From positions 113,434-177,433 of the forward strand of contig JAQTZV010000009.1 of the NCBI GenBank assembly GCA_028687585.1: a stretch of 64,000 nt of DNA, in the 5' to 3' direction. The DNA is from Desulfuromonadaceae bacterium. GTDB taxonomy: Bacteria > Desulfobacterota > Desulfuromonadia > Geobacterales > Pseudopelobacteraceae. The translations under genes and the position numbers were made by a program. This document shows positions 8,267-20,345 of this stretch, in pieces; the first letter of the stretch is position 1; each line of letters opens with the position of its first letter. The notes beneath the pieces are model-generated. The model was not told the origin of the DNA, made no database searches, and saw nothing but the letters and a program-made list of their open reading frames with translations.

Positions 8267-11200
8267 ATGACAGCTCCGAGCGGCACAGATTCCTACTTCC
8301 TCTACGATATCCCTATTTCTAACTTCCATTGGCGGTCTCTTGATCTGGGCTCGCTTTCTGACGGCATTACTGCGCGAGGTATCCCCCGGATACAGTTTTT
8401 TCGGCAACTGGCTTTTAAACTTAACAACGGCCGTCCTCCCGGCTCCTCAATTGTCCATGCCGCTGAAATAAACCTGTATGCATCTCTCCAGAAGGCATTC
8501 CGCTATCTTATTGACGGCGTTGCTCATGCTCCTGAGACGTCCCTTCTGATCAATACGCTAAAGATGGGAGGCTTTAGCCCATCCGGTAAGGGGTTACAGA
8601 CAACGGCACAGCGTTTTGTCGAGCTGTTTCCACCTGCCCCGATTCTCCAGGGGAAAGCCGAACCTGCCCGCTGGCTGGCTGACAGTCTGAGTAGTCCCGT
8701 GCGCACACATCAGCTGCTGCGGGAAATGCTGCTGTTGCGATTGGCCGCAGTAAATCCGGCTATCGACAGTTTCCGGGAGCTGGTTGACGACCGGTCTCTG
8801 GTTGCCTCATCTCACTACTCGACAATCATTCAGATATTTGATCAATTCCTGAAAGATGGGCCGATACTTGCCGAAAAAGGGTGTACCCTTATTGAGGCTC
8901 TAATGGCGGCAATCAATGCCTCACCCGATTCGTTGGCCGGTCAGGTCTCCTACCTCCGCGAACAGTGGCGTGGTATTATGCCATCGGAGCTGCTTCATGA
9001 CGTGGAAATTGCGCTTGATATTCTGCAGGAGGAACAGCGTGAACGCGGTGGTGGCGGCGGTGACCCGGGACAGGCTCACGTGCTCGAATTCCGTCGTGCC
9101 GGGCATACTTCCGGCGATCTGTCTCCTCCGGGAACAAGTGCCGTTTTTCACGGTTTCGATTATCCTGCGTATGAAGCATTTTCCTCCGATGCCGACTGGA
9201 TGTCTCACGTCGTCCTGATGGCCAAGATGGTCTATGTCTGGCTTGATCAGCTCAGTCGTTCCTACGGCTATGCCATTACCAAACTCGATCAGGTTCCTGA
9301 TGCCGAACTTGATCGGCTGGCAACGCGGGGCTTTTCCGGACTCTGGCTGATCGGGCTCTGGGAACGCTCTCCGGCGTCGCAGCGGATAAAACAGATCTGC
9401 GGTAATCCGGATGCGATTGCCTCGGCCTATTCGCTCTACGACTACGAAGTGGCTGCCGATCTTGGCGGCTGGGATGCGCTGGCAAACCTACGGGAACGTG
9501 CCGGTCGCCGTGGTATCCGCCTGGCCAGCGATATGGTGCCGAATCACACCGGCATCTATTCCCGCTGGGTGATTCAGCACCCGGACTGGTTCGTCCAGAC
9601 CGACTACCCCCCCTTTCCTACCTACCAATTCACCGGAGAAGATCTTTCCTCCGACGGCAATGTCTGTCTGCAGGTTGAGGACGGCTACTGGAACAAGCGT
9701 GACGCCGCCGTAGTATTCAAACATTATGACAGGAACAGCGGCAGGACGCGCTACATCTACCACGGCAACGACGGCACCAGTATTCCGTGGAACGACACTG
9801 CACAGCTCAATTATCTGATTCCGGAACTCCGGGAAGCGGTCATCAGGACCATTCTGCATGTTGCCCGTAATTTTCCGATAATTCGTTTCGACGCTGCCAT
9901 GACGTTGGCCAAAAAGCATTATCAGCGTCTCTGGTTTCCCCTGCGCGGCCTGGGGGGCGGCATCCCCTCACGCGCTGAACATGGCATGAGCAAGGAAGAG
10001 TTTGATACCGTCTTTCCGGTCGAATTCTGGCGTGATGTCGTGGACCGCGTGGCAATCGAGTCGCCCGGTACACTGTTGCTGGCAGAGGCGTTCTGGATGA
10101 TGGAGGGGTATTTTGTCAGGACACTCGGCATGCACCGCGTGTACAACAGCGCCTTTATGAACATGCTCATGACCGAGGAAAACGCCAAGTACCGCACGAC
10201 CATCAAGAACGTCCTGGAATTTAACCACGAAATTCTCAAGCGTTTTGTTAATTTCATGAACAACCCGGATGAAAAGACCGCCGTCGCCCAGTTTGGTTCA
10301 CAGGGCAAATATTTCGGCGCCTGTGTACTCTTGTCTACCATGCCCGGTTTACCGATGTTCGGCCATGGTCAAATCGAAGGATTCCACGAAAAATACGGCA
10401 TGGAGTATAAACGCGCCTATTGGGACGAGCAGATTGACGACGGCCTGGTACGTGGCCATGAAATGTGGATATTTCCGCTGCTGCGCCGTCGCTGGCTCTT
10501 CTCGGGATCAGAGAACTTTGTCCTGTATGACTTTTACGTCGGCGGCAGCGTTGATGAGAACGTCTTTGCCTACTCCAACCGGGCCGGCGAGCATCGGGCA
10601 CTGGTGCTCTATCACAACAGCCATTCGACAACTTCCGGCTGGATCAGGGACTCGGCTGCATTTCTGGTTGCGGGGGAAGGAGAAGGGGGGCGGCTCGACC
10701 GGACGACGCTCGCCGATGCACTGATGGCACCTGATGAAGACGATTGTTACCTCGCTTTCCGCGATCAGACTGAAGGGCTGGAGTACATCCGCTCAACACG
10801 AGAACTACGCGAACAGGGACTGTATGTCGAGCTCAAAGAGTACCAATTCCACGTGTTCCTGGATTTCAGGGAAATACGTGATGATGTGGAGGGCTCGTGG
10901 CAACAGCTTTACAGGAGTTTGAACGGTTCGGGTGTTGATTCGCTTGAGGAGGCACGAAAACAGCTGCAGTACGGAGAGTTAAATGCTGCGTTCCGGGCGG
11001 TTTTTGAGCTGCAGGCAATAGAGGAAATAACTGTCGCAACTGTTTCAGAGCTGCAACAGAGAGTTGACCTGTTTTTGCAGGTAGCCACTGAAGACAAAGC
11101 ATGTTCGACTGTCGGTAAAACCAAACGGAGAATTTCCCGGAAGAAAATCTCCGCTGTTGAGCATTATGTCGGCTTCACCGGGCTAAGCGGTCACAAGACA

Positions 11201-11776
11201 ACTGCGAGCGCCGCTCGCTCATTGCAGCTCAGGCTTACTGCCGGATTCTCTGGCAGATCGGTGGAAGCCCTGCTGCTGGCCTTGCTGATACTCCGCGATA
11301 CCCCATTGGATCCAATCAGCTATGGACTTGACTACACGCTGCGGAGCTTTTTGCCGCGGGATGGCGATTCTGACTTTGGCAGTCGCGCGATCATACTGCT
11401 CTCAGCACTGCTTGAATGGTGGCGCTCGAACAAACGGAACTCTGCGGACACCGCCCTGCAACAGATGCAGGCCCTGTTCGAGCTTGAAACGTGCCAGGTT
11501 TTTTTGCAGCATCATGAGAGCGACGGGATCGCGTGGTTTAACAAAGAACGTTTTGAAGAGCTGCATGAGTGGCTGGTGCTGCTGTTGCTGCTGGAGGATT
11601 GTAGCGCATCCGCATCTGCCAGAACCATAACGGCAAAGATGGGTGAAGCAGAACGGGCAATCAGTTCAGGCGTAACGCTTGCCCGGGACGTCGGCTATCG
11701 CAGCAGGCTTTTTGTTGACCTGCCTGAGAAGACTGGCGCGCAGCGGGCTCCGAAAAGTACAAAGCTGGCAAAATAA
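8267..11776 (+). CDS. Very large GH13 alpha-amylase-family protein
   Basis: Protein of 1169 residues, about twice the size of a normal alpha-amylase. An N-terminal domain of about 300 residues is unrecognised. The GH13 barrel follows: DMVPNHT (region I, near 420), RFDAAM with nucleophile D542 (region II), LLLAEAF with acid/base E607 (region III) and MNNPDE with D668 (region IV). The usual His before the region IV Asp is replaced by Pro. The C-terminal 250 residues are helical and of unknown type. No signal peptide is seen, so a cytoplasmic role in glycogen or maltodextrin metabolism is likely. A strong hairpin terminator follows. Confidence 0.86.
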   Translation: MTAPSGTDSYFLYDIPISNFHWRSLDLGSLSDGITARGIPRIQFFRQLAFKLNNGRPPGSSIVHAAEINLYASLQKAFRYLIDGVAHAPETSLLINTLKMGGFSPSGKGLQTTAQRFVELFPPAPILQGKAEPARWLADSLSSPVRTHQLLREMLLLRLAAVNPAIDSFRELVDDRSLVASSHYSTIIQIFDQFLKDGPILAEKGCTLIEALMAAINASPDSLAGQVSYLREQWRGIMPSELLHDVEIALDILQEEQRERGGGGGDPGQAHVLEFRRAGHTSGDLSPPGTSAVFHGFDYPAYEAFSSDADWMSHVVLMAKMVYVWLDQLSRSYGYAITKLDQVPDAELDRLATRGFSGLWLIGLWERSPASQRIKQICGNPDAIASAYSLYDYEVAADLGGWDALANLRERAGRRGIRLASDMVPNHTGIYSRWVIQHPDWFVQTDYPPFPTYQFTGEDLSSDGNVCLQVEDGYWNKRDAAVVFKHYDRNSGRTRYIYHGNDGTSIPWNDTAQLNYLIPELREAVIRTILHVARNFPIIRFDAAMTLAKKHYQRLWFPLRGLGGGIPSRAEHGMSKEEFDTVFPVEFWRDVVDRVAIESPGTLLLAEAFWMMEGYFVRTLGMHRVYNSAFMNMLMTEENAKYRTTIKNVLEFNHEILKRFVNFMNNPDEKTAVAQFGSQGKYFGACVLLSTMPGLPMFGHGQIEGFHEKYGMEYKRAYWDEQIDDGLVRGHEMWIFPLLRRRWLFSGSENFVLYDFYVGGSVDENVFAYSNRAGEHRALVLYHNSHSTTSGWIRDSAAFLVAGEGEGGRLDRTTLADALMAPDEDDCYLAFRDQTEGLEYIRSTRELREQGLYVELKEYQFHVFLDFREIRDDVEGSWQQLYRSLNGSGVDSLEEARKQLQYGELNAAFRAVFELQAIEEITVATVSELQQRVDLFLQVATEDKACSTVGKTKRRISRKKISAVEHYVGFTGLSGHKTTASAARSLQLRLTAGFSGRSVEALLLALLILRDTPLDPISYGLDYTLRSFLPRDGDSDFGSRAIILLSALLEWWRSNKRNSADTALQQMQALFELETCQVFLQHHESDGIAWFNKERFEELHEWLVLLLLLEDCSASASARTITAKMGEAERAISSGVTLARDVGYRSRLFVDLPEKTGAQRAPKSTKLAK

Positions 11777-11796
11777 TTCACAGATTCAAATACTCA

Positions 11797-11837
11797 GAAG
11801 ACAGAAAGGCTGGCAATTTGCCGGCCTTTCTGTCTTC
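11797..11837 (+). terminator. Hairpin terminator after the GH13 gene
   Basis: Perfect 14-bp outer stem GAAGACAGAAAGGC / GCCTTTCTGTCTTC, extended inward by TGGCA/TGCCG with one mismatch, 20 bases after the stop codon. It shares its inner core with the hairpin at 13692. Confidence 0.75.
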
Positions 11838-12195
11838 CATGCTCGATATGATCTAGTAGATGAAAATAGCGCCGTAATCACTTTAATCAAGAGGGTTTCC
11901 GATGGCTTAAGCTCACTGAATCTGTTATGAATGCTCATTCTGAAGGCACTCTTGTTAAATATGACGCGGTAATAGAATGGCGCAAACCGTTAACTCTACG
12001 TCATTGGATATAGCGGATATGACCTCAAAAAAAGCCCAATCAGTTATCGACAGGTGTAATTGCTGGCTATTAAATTGTAGTTTGTTTTGTTTTCGGCTGT
12101 TCCCTTCCACGGGATCATTTTTTATGCATCAAAATAAATAATTCCCTTTTTGGGAATATTGTGGTAACAACTATGTTTACGGAAACCTCCTCCCT
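11838..12195 (+). other. AT-rich intergenic stretch before higB
   Basis: About 360 bases without a convincing gene. It has in-frame fragments of up to about 28 codons with no recognisable domain. The last 60 bases carry a candidate operator for the toxin-antitoxin pair. No ribosome site of standard type precedes the higB ATG; the sequence there is pyrimidine-rich. Confidence 0.5.
12141..12157. promoter_or_regulatory. Candidate operator of higBA
   Basis: Inverted repeat ATTCCC-TTTTT-GGGAAT 38 bases before the higB start. It is followed by a looser dyad GTAACA...TGTTTAC at 12164-12180. HigA-type antitoxins autoregulate by binding such palindromes, so the role is inferred from position. Confidence 0.45.
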
Positions 12196-12480
12196 ATGAA
12201 TGTCATCAAGAGAAAAACTCTCATCGAGTATGGTCTTAAATTCGGTGACGCCAAAAGCCAGCTCGATACCTGGTATCATGAAGCTGATAAGGCCAGCTGG
12301 AGCGGCCCTCAAGATATAAAAGATCGCTATTCCAGCGCCAGTTTTCTTCCTAAAAGTATTGTCATCTTCAACATAAAGGGAAATCGATACCGGCTGGTTG
12401 TGAAGGTTGATTACCAATCACAATTCGTATTAATCAAGTGGTTCGGCACTCATGCCGACTACGACAAACAGAAATTTTAG
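12196..12480 (+). CDS. higB: HigB-type mRNA interferase toxin
   Basis: Protein of 94 residues matching the HigB toxin family in layout: N-terminal helices, then a beta-sheet with FNIKGNRYRLVVKV and a C-terminal IKWFGTHADYDK. The (R/K)-x-G-N-x-(Y/L)-R-(L/V) strand and the G-T-H-x-(D/E)-Y-D end are hallmarks of RelE-like HigB ribosome-dependent RNases. Its partner begins 8 bases downstream. The toxin-first order is typical of hig systems. Confidence 0.88.
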   Translation: MNVIKRKTLIEYGLKFGDAKSQLDTWYHEADKASWSGPQDIKDRYSSASFLPKSIVIFNIKGNRYRLVVKVDYQSQFVLIKWFGTHADYDKQKF

Positions 12481-12488
12481 GTGCAATT

Positions 12489-13673
12489 ATGAAGCTCAAA
12501 GTCTTGAAAACAGAAGAAGAGTACGAAACGGCTCTTGCTGAGATCGAGAAACTGATGGACAGTTCAAAGCCTGACAGAGACCGGCTTGAGTTGCTTGTCT
12601 TGTTGGTCCATACATATGAAGAGTTGCTTTATCCGATAGATTTACCTGATCCGATTGAGGCAATTAAATTCCGTATGGAGCAGGCGGGGCTGAAACAGAA
12701 AGATCTGATCCCATTTATTGGCAGCCGTAGCAAGGTTTCTGAAATACTGTCAAGCCAGCGCCCATTGAGTATCACCATGATCCGCAAGTTGCATGACGGC
12801 TTGGGAATACCGGCAGACGTTCTGCTTAAAGAGCCTGGAGCGAAGATAATACCGGCAACAGAAGGCATTGAATGGGATCGGTTCCCGTTGACAGAAATGT
12901 TCAAAAGGAACTGGTTCCAAGATTTTCATGGCACTGTTGCAGAGGCAAAAAAACAGGCGTGTGAATTCCTCACAAAGTGGGCGGGTGAATTCAGCTTCGA
13001 GATCCCGCAACAAGCTCTGCTGCGTCAGCATGTACGAGCGGGAAGTGATGCAGATAATTATGCTCTGACCGCATGGCGGATTCGGGTTTCACTGTTGGCA
13101 ATGGAACAGAAGGTGCCAAAATACCAGAAGGGAACGGTCACTCAATATTTTGTCCGTGATCTGGTTCGCCTAAGTTATATGGATAATGGGCCGCTGCTGG
13201 CAAAGGAATTTCTACTCAAAAACGGCATTCACTTTGTTGTGGAAAGTCACCTCAAGCATACCCATCTGGATGGCGCCGCAATAAAATTACCGGACGGCTC
13301 GCCACTCGTTGCTGTGACTCTACGTCATGACCGATTGGACAATTTTTGGTTTACCCTTAGTCATGAGTTGGCGCATATCGCGCTACATTTTGATGGGGAT
13401 GAAACCGCCTTTTTCGATGATCTTGACCAAACAGGGCTTGATGTTTTCGAAAGCGACGCAGACCATTGGGCTTCAGATGCACTGATCCCACCGGAGTCAT
13501 GGCAGACAGCCCATTTTGGGAAAAGACCCACAATTCAAGCTGTTCACAGTTTTGCTACCAGCCTTAGAATAACTCCTGCGATCCCGGCTGGCCGGATCCG
13601 CAAAGAAACTGGAAACTATAAGTTGTACGACGGCTTGATTGGTCGTAATAAAGTTCGCAGGCTCTACGCTTAA
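12489..13673 (+). CDS. higA: HigA antitoxin fused to an ImmA/IrrE-type metallopeptidase domain
   Basis: Protein of 394 residues with two parts. Residues 1-120 are a HigA antitoxin with a HTH of the Xre class (KFRMEQAGLKQKDLIPFIGSRSKVSEILSSQRPL). Residues 200-330 are an ImmA/IrrE-like zinc peptidase domain with SHELAHIALHF (HExxH) and a downstream E/D-rich stretch. The start is the ATG after the higB stop, with AGGTG overlapping that stop; a longer frame begins inside higB but lacks support. Standard HigA is about 100-140 residues, so the peptidase extension is notable. It may process the antitoxin itself. Confidence 0.85.
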   Translation: MKLKVLKTEEEYETALAEIEKLMDSSKPDRDRLELLVLLVHTYEELLYPIDLPDPIEAIKFRMEQAGLKQKDLIPFIGSRSKVSEILSSQRPLSITMIRKLHDGLGIPADVLLKEPGAKIIPATEGIEWDRFPLTEMFKRNWFQDFHGTVAEAKKQACEFLTKWAGEFSFEIPQQALLRQHVRAGSDADNYALTAWRIRVSLLAMEQKVPKYQKGTVTQYFVRDLVRLSYMDNGPLLAKEFLLKNGIHFVVESHLKHTHLDGAAIKLPDGSPLVAVTLRHDRLDNFWFTLSHELAHIALHFDGDETAFFDDLDQTGLDVFESDADHWASDALIPPESWQTAHFGKRPTIQAVHSFATSLRITPAIPAGRIRKETGNYKLYDGLIGRNKVRRLYA

Positions 13674-13691
13674 TTATCCGAAGCAAACACA

Positions 13692-13733
13692 AAACGCAGA
13701 AAGGCCGGCAACTCAGCCGGCCTTTCTGCGTTT
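13692..13733. terminator. Bidirectional hairpin terminator between higA and purA
   Basis: Perfect 18-bp stem AAACGCAGAAAGGCCGGC / GCCGGCCTTTCTGCGTTT around a 6-base loop, with A and T runs on the two sides. It lies between two convergent genes. Confidence 0.85.
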
Positions 13734-13753
13734 ACAATACACCGCTCAAGCTA

Positions 13754-16356
<2,603 letters not shown>

Positions 16357-16438
16357 GTATCCTGGATTTGAAACCGGATAGAGTAAACAGCGAAAACGGG
16401 ATTGTCGCAAAATCCGGATGCCATGTCAAAACAAAAGG

Positions 16439-17443
16439 CTACAGAGTGCTCGTCGTGGCCGGAACAATTTCGTTTGATGGAGATGTCGGAGCCACAGGAA
16501 CCTCCAAAGATCTTTTCGGCAACGGAGCGTTTACCGGTGCTTCAACCGGCGGAGCCGGTGCTGAAGCTGGTGGCTGCACTGCAGTTGATCTGGACATCGG
16601 CGGTGGTACTGCTCCGGTTACTTGTGGTTGCGGCTTGTCTTTTGCCTTTTTGTCAACGGAATACCCGATCAGCGAGATCATCTCATCAAACAATCTTCCG
16701 TAGATTTCCGGTTCTGCTGTTTCACGGAACAACAAATCCTTTTTCTTCAGTTCAAGTGTGCGACGAATTCCGTCAACAGACTTGAAGCGGACCTCAGTGG
16801 TATGGGACTGATTTGCTTCAGATTCACTGAAGTCAGGATACTGAAGATTGACGAGTGGGTAGTATGGTAATAAAATCTGCCCCCGGAAATTCGGATACTC
16901 CCACAGCACGGTCCCGTCGGGACCGACTATCTGGGCAGACATCATCAGAAAATTGTAGTTGGTCTCAAGCGACATCAGCAGGTTACTGGAAGAGATTTTG
17001 CTTTTTTTGGTCAGGCCGCTTACGGTGACAAGCATAAGTGCATCGAGACGATTTCTCTTGATACAGGCTGCAATTTCATCGTTTTTCCAGAAATACTTGT
17101 TGTACTCGACATTGGCATCATTTCGTTTTTCACGTCGTGCCTTCAGAACGCTGAAAAGCTGGCGCGGCTCATCTGCAAGCAGCGTCACCGCATAGAAGTT
17201 GCCCGTGCTCTGGAGTTTCCGCACAAGCAACGGCTCATATTTTCTGTTAAGATCAGCGATGACCGGTACAAGAGAATCCTTTTGCGGGTGGATTATATCA
17301 GAATCGGCATCCACAAAAATCGGTGCGACACCGAGTACCTTTACTTTTTCGGCAAAATTTTCTACCGGGACATTGAAGTGATTCTGGGCACAGCCGAGCA
17401 TTGTTCCGGCCACAAACAGCATGCTGATGACGAGTCGTTTCAT
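16439..17443 (-). CDS. Hypothetical lipoprotein with proline-rich tail
   Basis: Protein of 334 residues. AAGGAG lies seven bases before the ATG, and the signal peptide ends in a clear lipobox (GTMLGC). The mature part has a mixed alpha/beta region (EKVKVLGVAPIFVDADSDI, near residues 35-60, and RLDALMLVTVSGLTK, near 130) like periplasmic proteins that assemble at the outer membrane. The last 60 residues are rich in Pro, Ala and Val and probably disordered. I do not recognise the family. It is a single gene, with a repeat hairpin element starting about 165 bases upstream on the other side. Confidence 0.75.
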   Translation of the reverse strand: MKRLVISMLFVAGTMLGCAQNHFNVPVENFAEKVKVLGVAPIFVDADSDIIHPQKDSLVPVIADLNRKYEPLLVRKLQSTGNFYAVTLLADEPRQLFSVLKARREKRNDANVEYNKYFWKNDEIAACIKRNRLDALMLVTVSGLTKKSKISSSNLLMSLETNYNFLMMSAQIVGPDGTVLWEYPNFRGQILLPYYPLVNLQYPDFSESEANQSHTTEVRFKSVDGIRRTLELKKKDLLFRETAEPEIYGRLFDEMISLIGYSVDKKAKDKPQPQVTGAVPPPMSRSTAVQPPASAPAPPVEAPVNAPLPKRSLEVPVAPTSPSNEIVPATTSTL

Positions 17444-17607
17444 GAAAAAACTCCTTGTTCGTACATTTTTTACGTGCAATCGGTATATCAGAAAACGGGG
17501 TTGTTTGCCACTCAATTTGAGTTTGGCGGAATGCATGGTATCATCTAAAACTTATGGTTCTATATATTCTCACGAATCTGCGCCAATATGATGAAACACG
17601 CGCTGGC

Positions 17608-17680
17608 CCTGATAAACAGGATAAGTGCGTTAACGAAGTTATTTTCTGCCATAAAAACGCAGAAAATAGCTTCTAACTTA
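17608..17680 (+). repeat. Structured repeat element, copy A
   Basis: A small hairpin CCTG-ATAAA-CAGG (17608-17620) is followed by a long hairpin. Its stem runs GTTA (17629-17632) with TAAC (17674-17677), a two-base AC bulge, then 15 pairs from GAAG/CTTC up to TGC/GCA around a nine-base A-rich loop. A near-identical element is at 25941. Copy A ends only a few bases before the AAGGA ribosome site of the GGDEF gene. Confidence 0.7.
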
Positions 17681-17693
17681 CTAAGGATTCGAA

Positions 17694-18986
17694 ATGACAG
17701 ATACCGAGCTCAATATGCATTTGGATGGCCTTGAAATTCTCGTTGTTGAAGACGATGCCACTTCGGCGCTGCTGATGTCGCGTATACTTACCCTGCACGG
17801 GGCACGGGTGGACATAGCGGTCAACGGCAGCGATGGACTCGCAAAATTCCGGGAACATCGCTACCCGGTTGTTATTACCGACATCAATATGCCGGTTATG
17901 AACGGGCTCGAACTGGTGAGCCGAATTAAAGAACTTGGTCCGGATGCGCAGGTAATCGCTACCTCTGCCAACCGGGAAACCGACTGCCTCATTTCAGCTA
18001 TTGAGCTCGGTTTCAGTGATTACCTGCTGAAACCGGTTGAAATTGAGAAGCTGATTATATCCGTAAAACGGTGCGGTGACATTTTTATTGTCAGACAGCA
18101 GCTGGAAAGTGAGCGGGAAAAATTTCGGACGGTGGTTGATTGTCTGGGTGAGGGGATAGCAATCAAAGACCTTAATCACCGTATTTTATACCAGAACAGG
18201 GCGCTGACAGAGATGTTCGGTGATTTTACCGGCTCGGCCTGTTACGAAATGTTTGACAATACCATTCCTTGTGAGGGCTGCCCGACAGTTCTTACCCTGC
18301 AGGACGGTCAGGCGCACTCTGCCTGCAAAAACAAGTTGAATAAGGGTAACGTCTTGTACGTTGAAAGCACCTCATCGCTTTTAGGGGATTCGCGAGGTAC
18401 GGTTACGGGAACGATTACAATTATTCGTGACATCAGCGACCGGATTAAAAATGAGCAGATAATCAGGGACTTGGCGTTTTGTGACCCACTTACCGGTCTG
18501 GCAAACAGGAGACTTTTTGTAGACCGCCTTGAGCAGGCCATTGCCAAATGCCATCGCTATGGCACGAAATTCGCTTTATTGAACCTGGATATTGATCATT
18601 TTAAAACCGTTAATGATACGTTAGGGCACGAATCCGGAGATGTTGTTTTGCAGAAAACGGCTGAACGAATAAAGTCATGCTGTCAACGCGATTTGGATAC
18701 CATCAGCCGCTACGGGGGTGATGAGTTTTGCATTATCCTGACTGACTGTGGTGAGCGCACTGAGTTGGAAGAGCTTGCAAAATCAATGTTACAGCTCTTA
18801 TCGAAACCTATCCGGAATCGCGATTCTGATATATGTATTACCACCAGCATCGGCATCAGCATTTTTCCTGATGACGGCACCGATGCAAAGTCACTTGAGG
18901 AAGCAGCAGATAAGGCTATGTATTCTGCCAAGCGTGCAGGCAGAAATACCTACCGGTTTTTTGCGGCGCTTGCCACTCTTACGTGA
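17694..18986 (+). CDS. Response regulator with PAS and GGDEF domains (diguanylate cyclase)
   Basis: Protein of 430 residues in three parts. The receiver domain (10-125) has the acidic pair EDD, phospho-acceptor D in VVITDINMPVMNG and the conserved K in LLKPVE. A PAS-like domain (135-255) contains four Cys in CYEMFDNTIPCEGCP and CKN, which could hold a metal or sense redox state. The GGDEF domain (260-425) has DPLTGLANRRLF and an intact RYGGDEF active site, so c-di-GMP synthesis is expected. No sensor kinase is adjacent. The structured repeat copy A occupies its 5' leader. Confidence 0.93.
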   Translation: MTDTELNMHLDGLEILVVEDDATSALLMSRILTLHGARVDIAVNGSDGLAKFREHRYPVVITDINMPVMNGLELVSRIKELGPDAQVIATSANRETDCLISAIELGFSDYLLKPVEIEKLIISVKRCGDIFIVRQQLESEREKFRTVVDCLGEGIAIKDLNHRILYQNRALTEMFGDFTGSACYEMFDNTIPCEGCPTVLTLQDGQAHSACKNKLNKGNVLYVESTSSLLGDSRGTVTGTITIIRDISDRIKNEQIIRDLAFCDPLTGLANRRLFVDRLEQAIAKCHRYGTKFALLNLDIDHFKTVNDTLGHESGDVVLQKTAERIKSCCQRDLDTISRYGGDEFCIILTDCGERTELEELAKSMLQLLSKPIRNRDSDICITTSIGISIFPDDGTDAKSLEEAADKAMYSAKRAGRNTYRFFAALATLT

Positions 18987-19093
18987 TTACCGGATTATCA
19001 GCAATCCTGCCTGACGTGCCGGACAACCGCCGACGTACTCAATTTTATTGACAACATATGACGATATTTCGTATCGTCAGCCAACAAAACCTG

Positions 19094-19189
19094 CTTATCG
19101 AGAGTGGTGGAGGGAAAAGGCCCTGCGAAGCCACAGCAACCGGTCATTATGACGTCAGGTGCTAAATCCTGCCGAAAGGCAAAGATGAG
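19094..19189 (+). ncRNA. SAM-I riboswitch (S-box) upstream of metX
   Basis: Matches the S-box consensus: CTTATC (P1, 19094) followed by GAGAGTGGTGGAGGGA, then a pseudoknot arm, the GTGCTAAATCCTGCC block and closing GATGAG (19184-19189). It is followed at 19211 by a terminator. Binding of S-adenosylmethionine is expected to favour termination. Confidence 0.95.
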
Positions 19190-19210
19190 AGGTGTGCTGC
19201 GCAGGTAACC

Positions 19211-19244
19211 AGCCCCTTCTCATATTGATACGAAGGGCTTTTTT
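19211..19244 (+). terminator. Riboswitch expression-platform terminator overlapping the metX ribosome site
   Basis: Stem AGCCCCTTC / GAAGGGCT with one bulged C, followed by six T that run directly into the metX ATG at 19245. The GAAGGG of the 3' arm is also the only ribosome site, so the same hairpin could block transcription and translation. Confidence 0.8.
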
Positions 19245-20342
19245 ATGTCTGAAGAGTACATTTCTGAACAATCGACAACCTTTGAATCAGGCCTTCGTCT
19301 CGACAGCGGCAGGATTCTTGCGCCGATTACACTGGCGTATGAGACCTACGGCACGCTCAACGAGGGGAGAACCAATGCCATCCTGGTTGAGCACGCCTGG
19401 ACCGGGGATGCCCATCTCGCCGGAAAACGGAACGCGTCAGAAACAAAAACCGGCTGGTGGGATGCCATAGTCGGCCCTGGCCGACTACTTGACACGGAGC
19501 GCTATTTTGTTATCTGCTCAAATGTCATCGGTTCCTGTTTTGGCTCTACCGGCCCCGCTTCAATCAATCCTAAAACCGGTAAACGCTATAATCTTACGTT
19601 CCCCGTAGTCACCATTCGTGACATGGTTCGTGCCCAGAAGCTGTTAATTGATGCCCTCGGTATTGAGCGACTGTTAACAGTCATGGGGGGCAGTATGGGC
19701 GGCATGCAGGCACTGGAGTGGGCCACGCAGTATCCGGACAGTATCGCCTCCGCGATTGTTCTTGCCACGACCCCACGTCCTTCACCGCAGGCTATTTCCC
19801 TCAACGGCGTTGCCCGCTGGGCTATATTTAATGATCCCACCTGGCGCAAGGGTGAATACAAACAGAATCCCAAGGATGGTCTTGCCCTGGCCCGCGGCAT
19901 TGGCCACATCACCTTTCTTTCAGATGAATCGATGAACGCAAAATTCGGGCGGCGCTTTTCGGCGCGTGACGGTCAGTTCGATTTTTTCGGCCAGTTCGAG
20001 GTTGAGCGTTATCTAAATTACAACGGCTACAACTTTGTCGATCGCTTCGACGCCAATTCATTCTTATATCTTGCCAAGTCGCTGGATCTGTATGATGTCG
20101 CCTGGGGATATGAATCGATGGCAGAGGCCTTCAGTCAGGTTCGGGTGCCCATTCAATTCTACGCATTCAGTTCTGACTGGCTGTATCCGGCGTATCAGAC
20201 GGAAGAGATGGTGGCCTGTCTCAAAGAGCTTGGGAAAAAAGTTGAGTATCACTTGATCACTTCTGCATACGGACACGATGCCTTTCTGCTCGAGCATGAA
20301 ACATTTGCCCCGTTAGTGTCTGATTTTCTTGAGCGGGCCTGA
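19245..20342 (+). CDS. metX: Homoserine O-acetyltransferase
   Basis: Acetylates homoserine for methionine synthesis. The 365-residue alpha/beta-hydrolase has the nucleophile elbow [12 protein letters not shown] (near residue 147), the family block [12 protein letters not shown] and the C-terminal catalytic His in AYGHDAFL. It is controlled by the SAM-I riboswitch directly upstream. The next gene, ttcA-like, starts 3 bases after the stop. Confidence 0.96.
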   Translation: MSEEYISEQSTTFESGLRLDSGRILAPITLAYETYGTLNEGRTNAILVEHAWTGDAHLAGKRNASETKTGWWDAIVGPGRLLDTERYFVICSNVIGSCFGSTGPASINPKTGKRYNLTFPVVTIRDMVRAQKLLIDALGIERLLTVMGGSMGGMQALEWATQYPDSIASAIVLATTPRPSPQAISLNGVARWAIFNDPTWRKGEYKQNPKDGLALARGIGHITFLSDESMNAKFGRRFSARDGQFDFFGQFEVERYLNYNGYNFVDRFDANSFLYLAKSLDLYDVAWGYESMAEAFSQVRVPIQFYAFSSDWLYPAYQTEEMVACLKELGKKVEYHLITSAYGHDAFLLEHETFAPLVSDFLERA

Positions 20343-20345
20343 AAC

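Noticed and set aside
17608..17680. Integron attC site
   Set aside because: The ends do not match the RYYYAAC / GTTRRRY core pattern, and no integrase is nearby.
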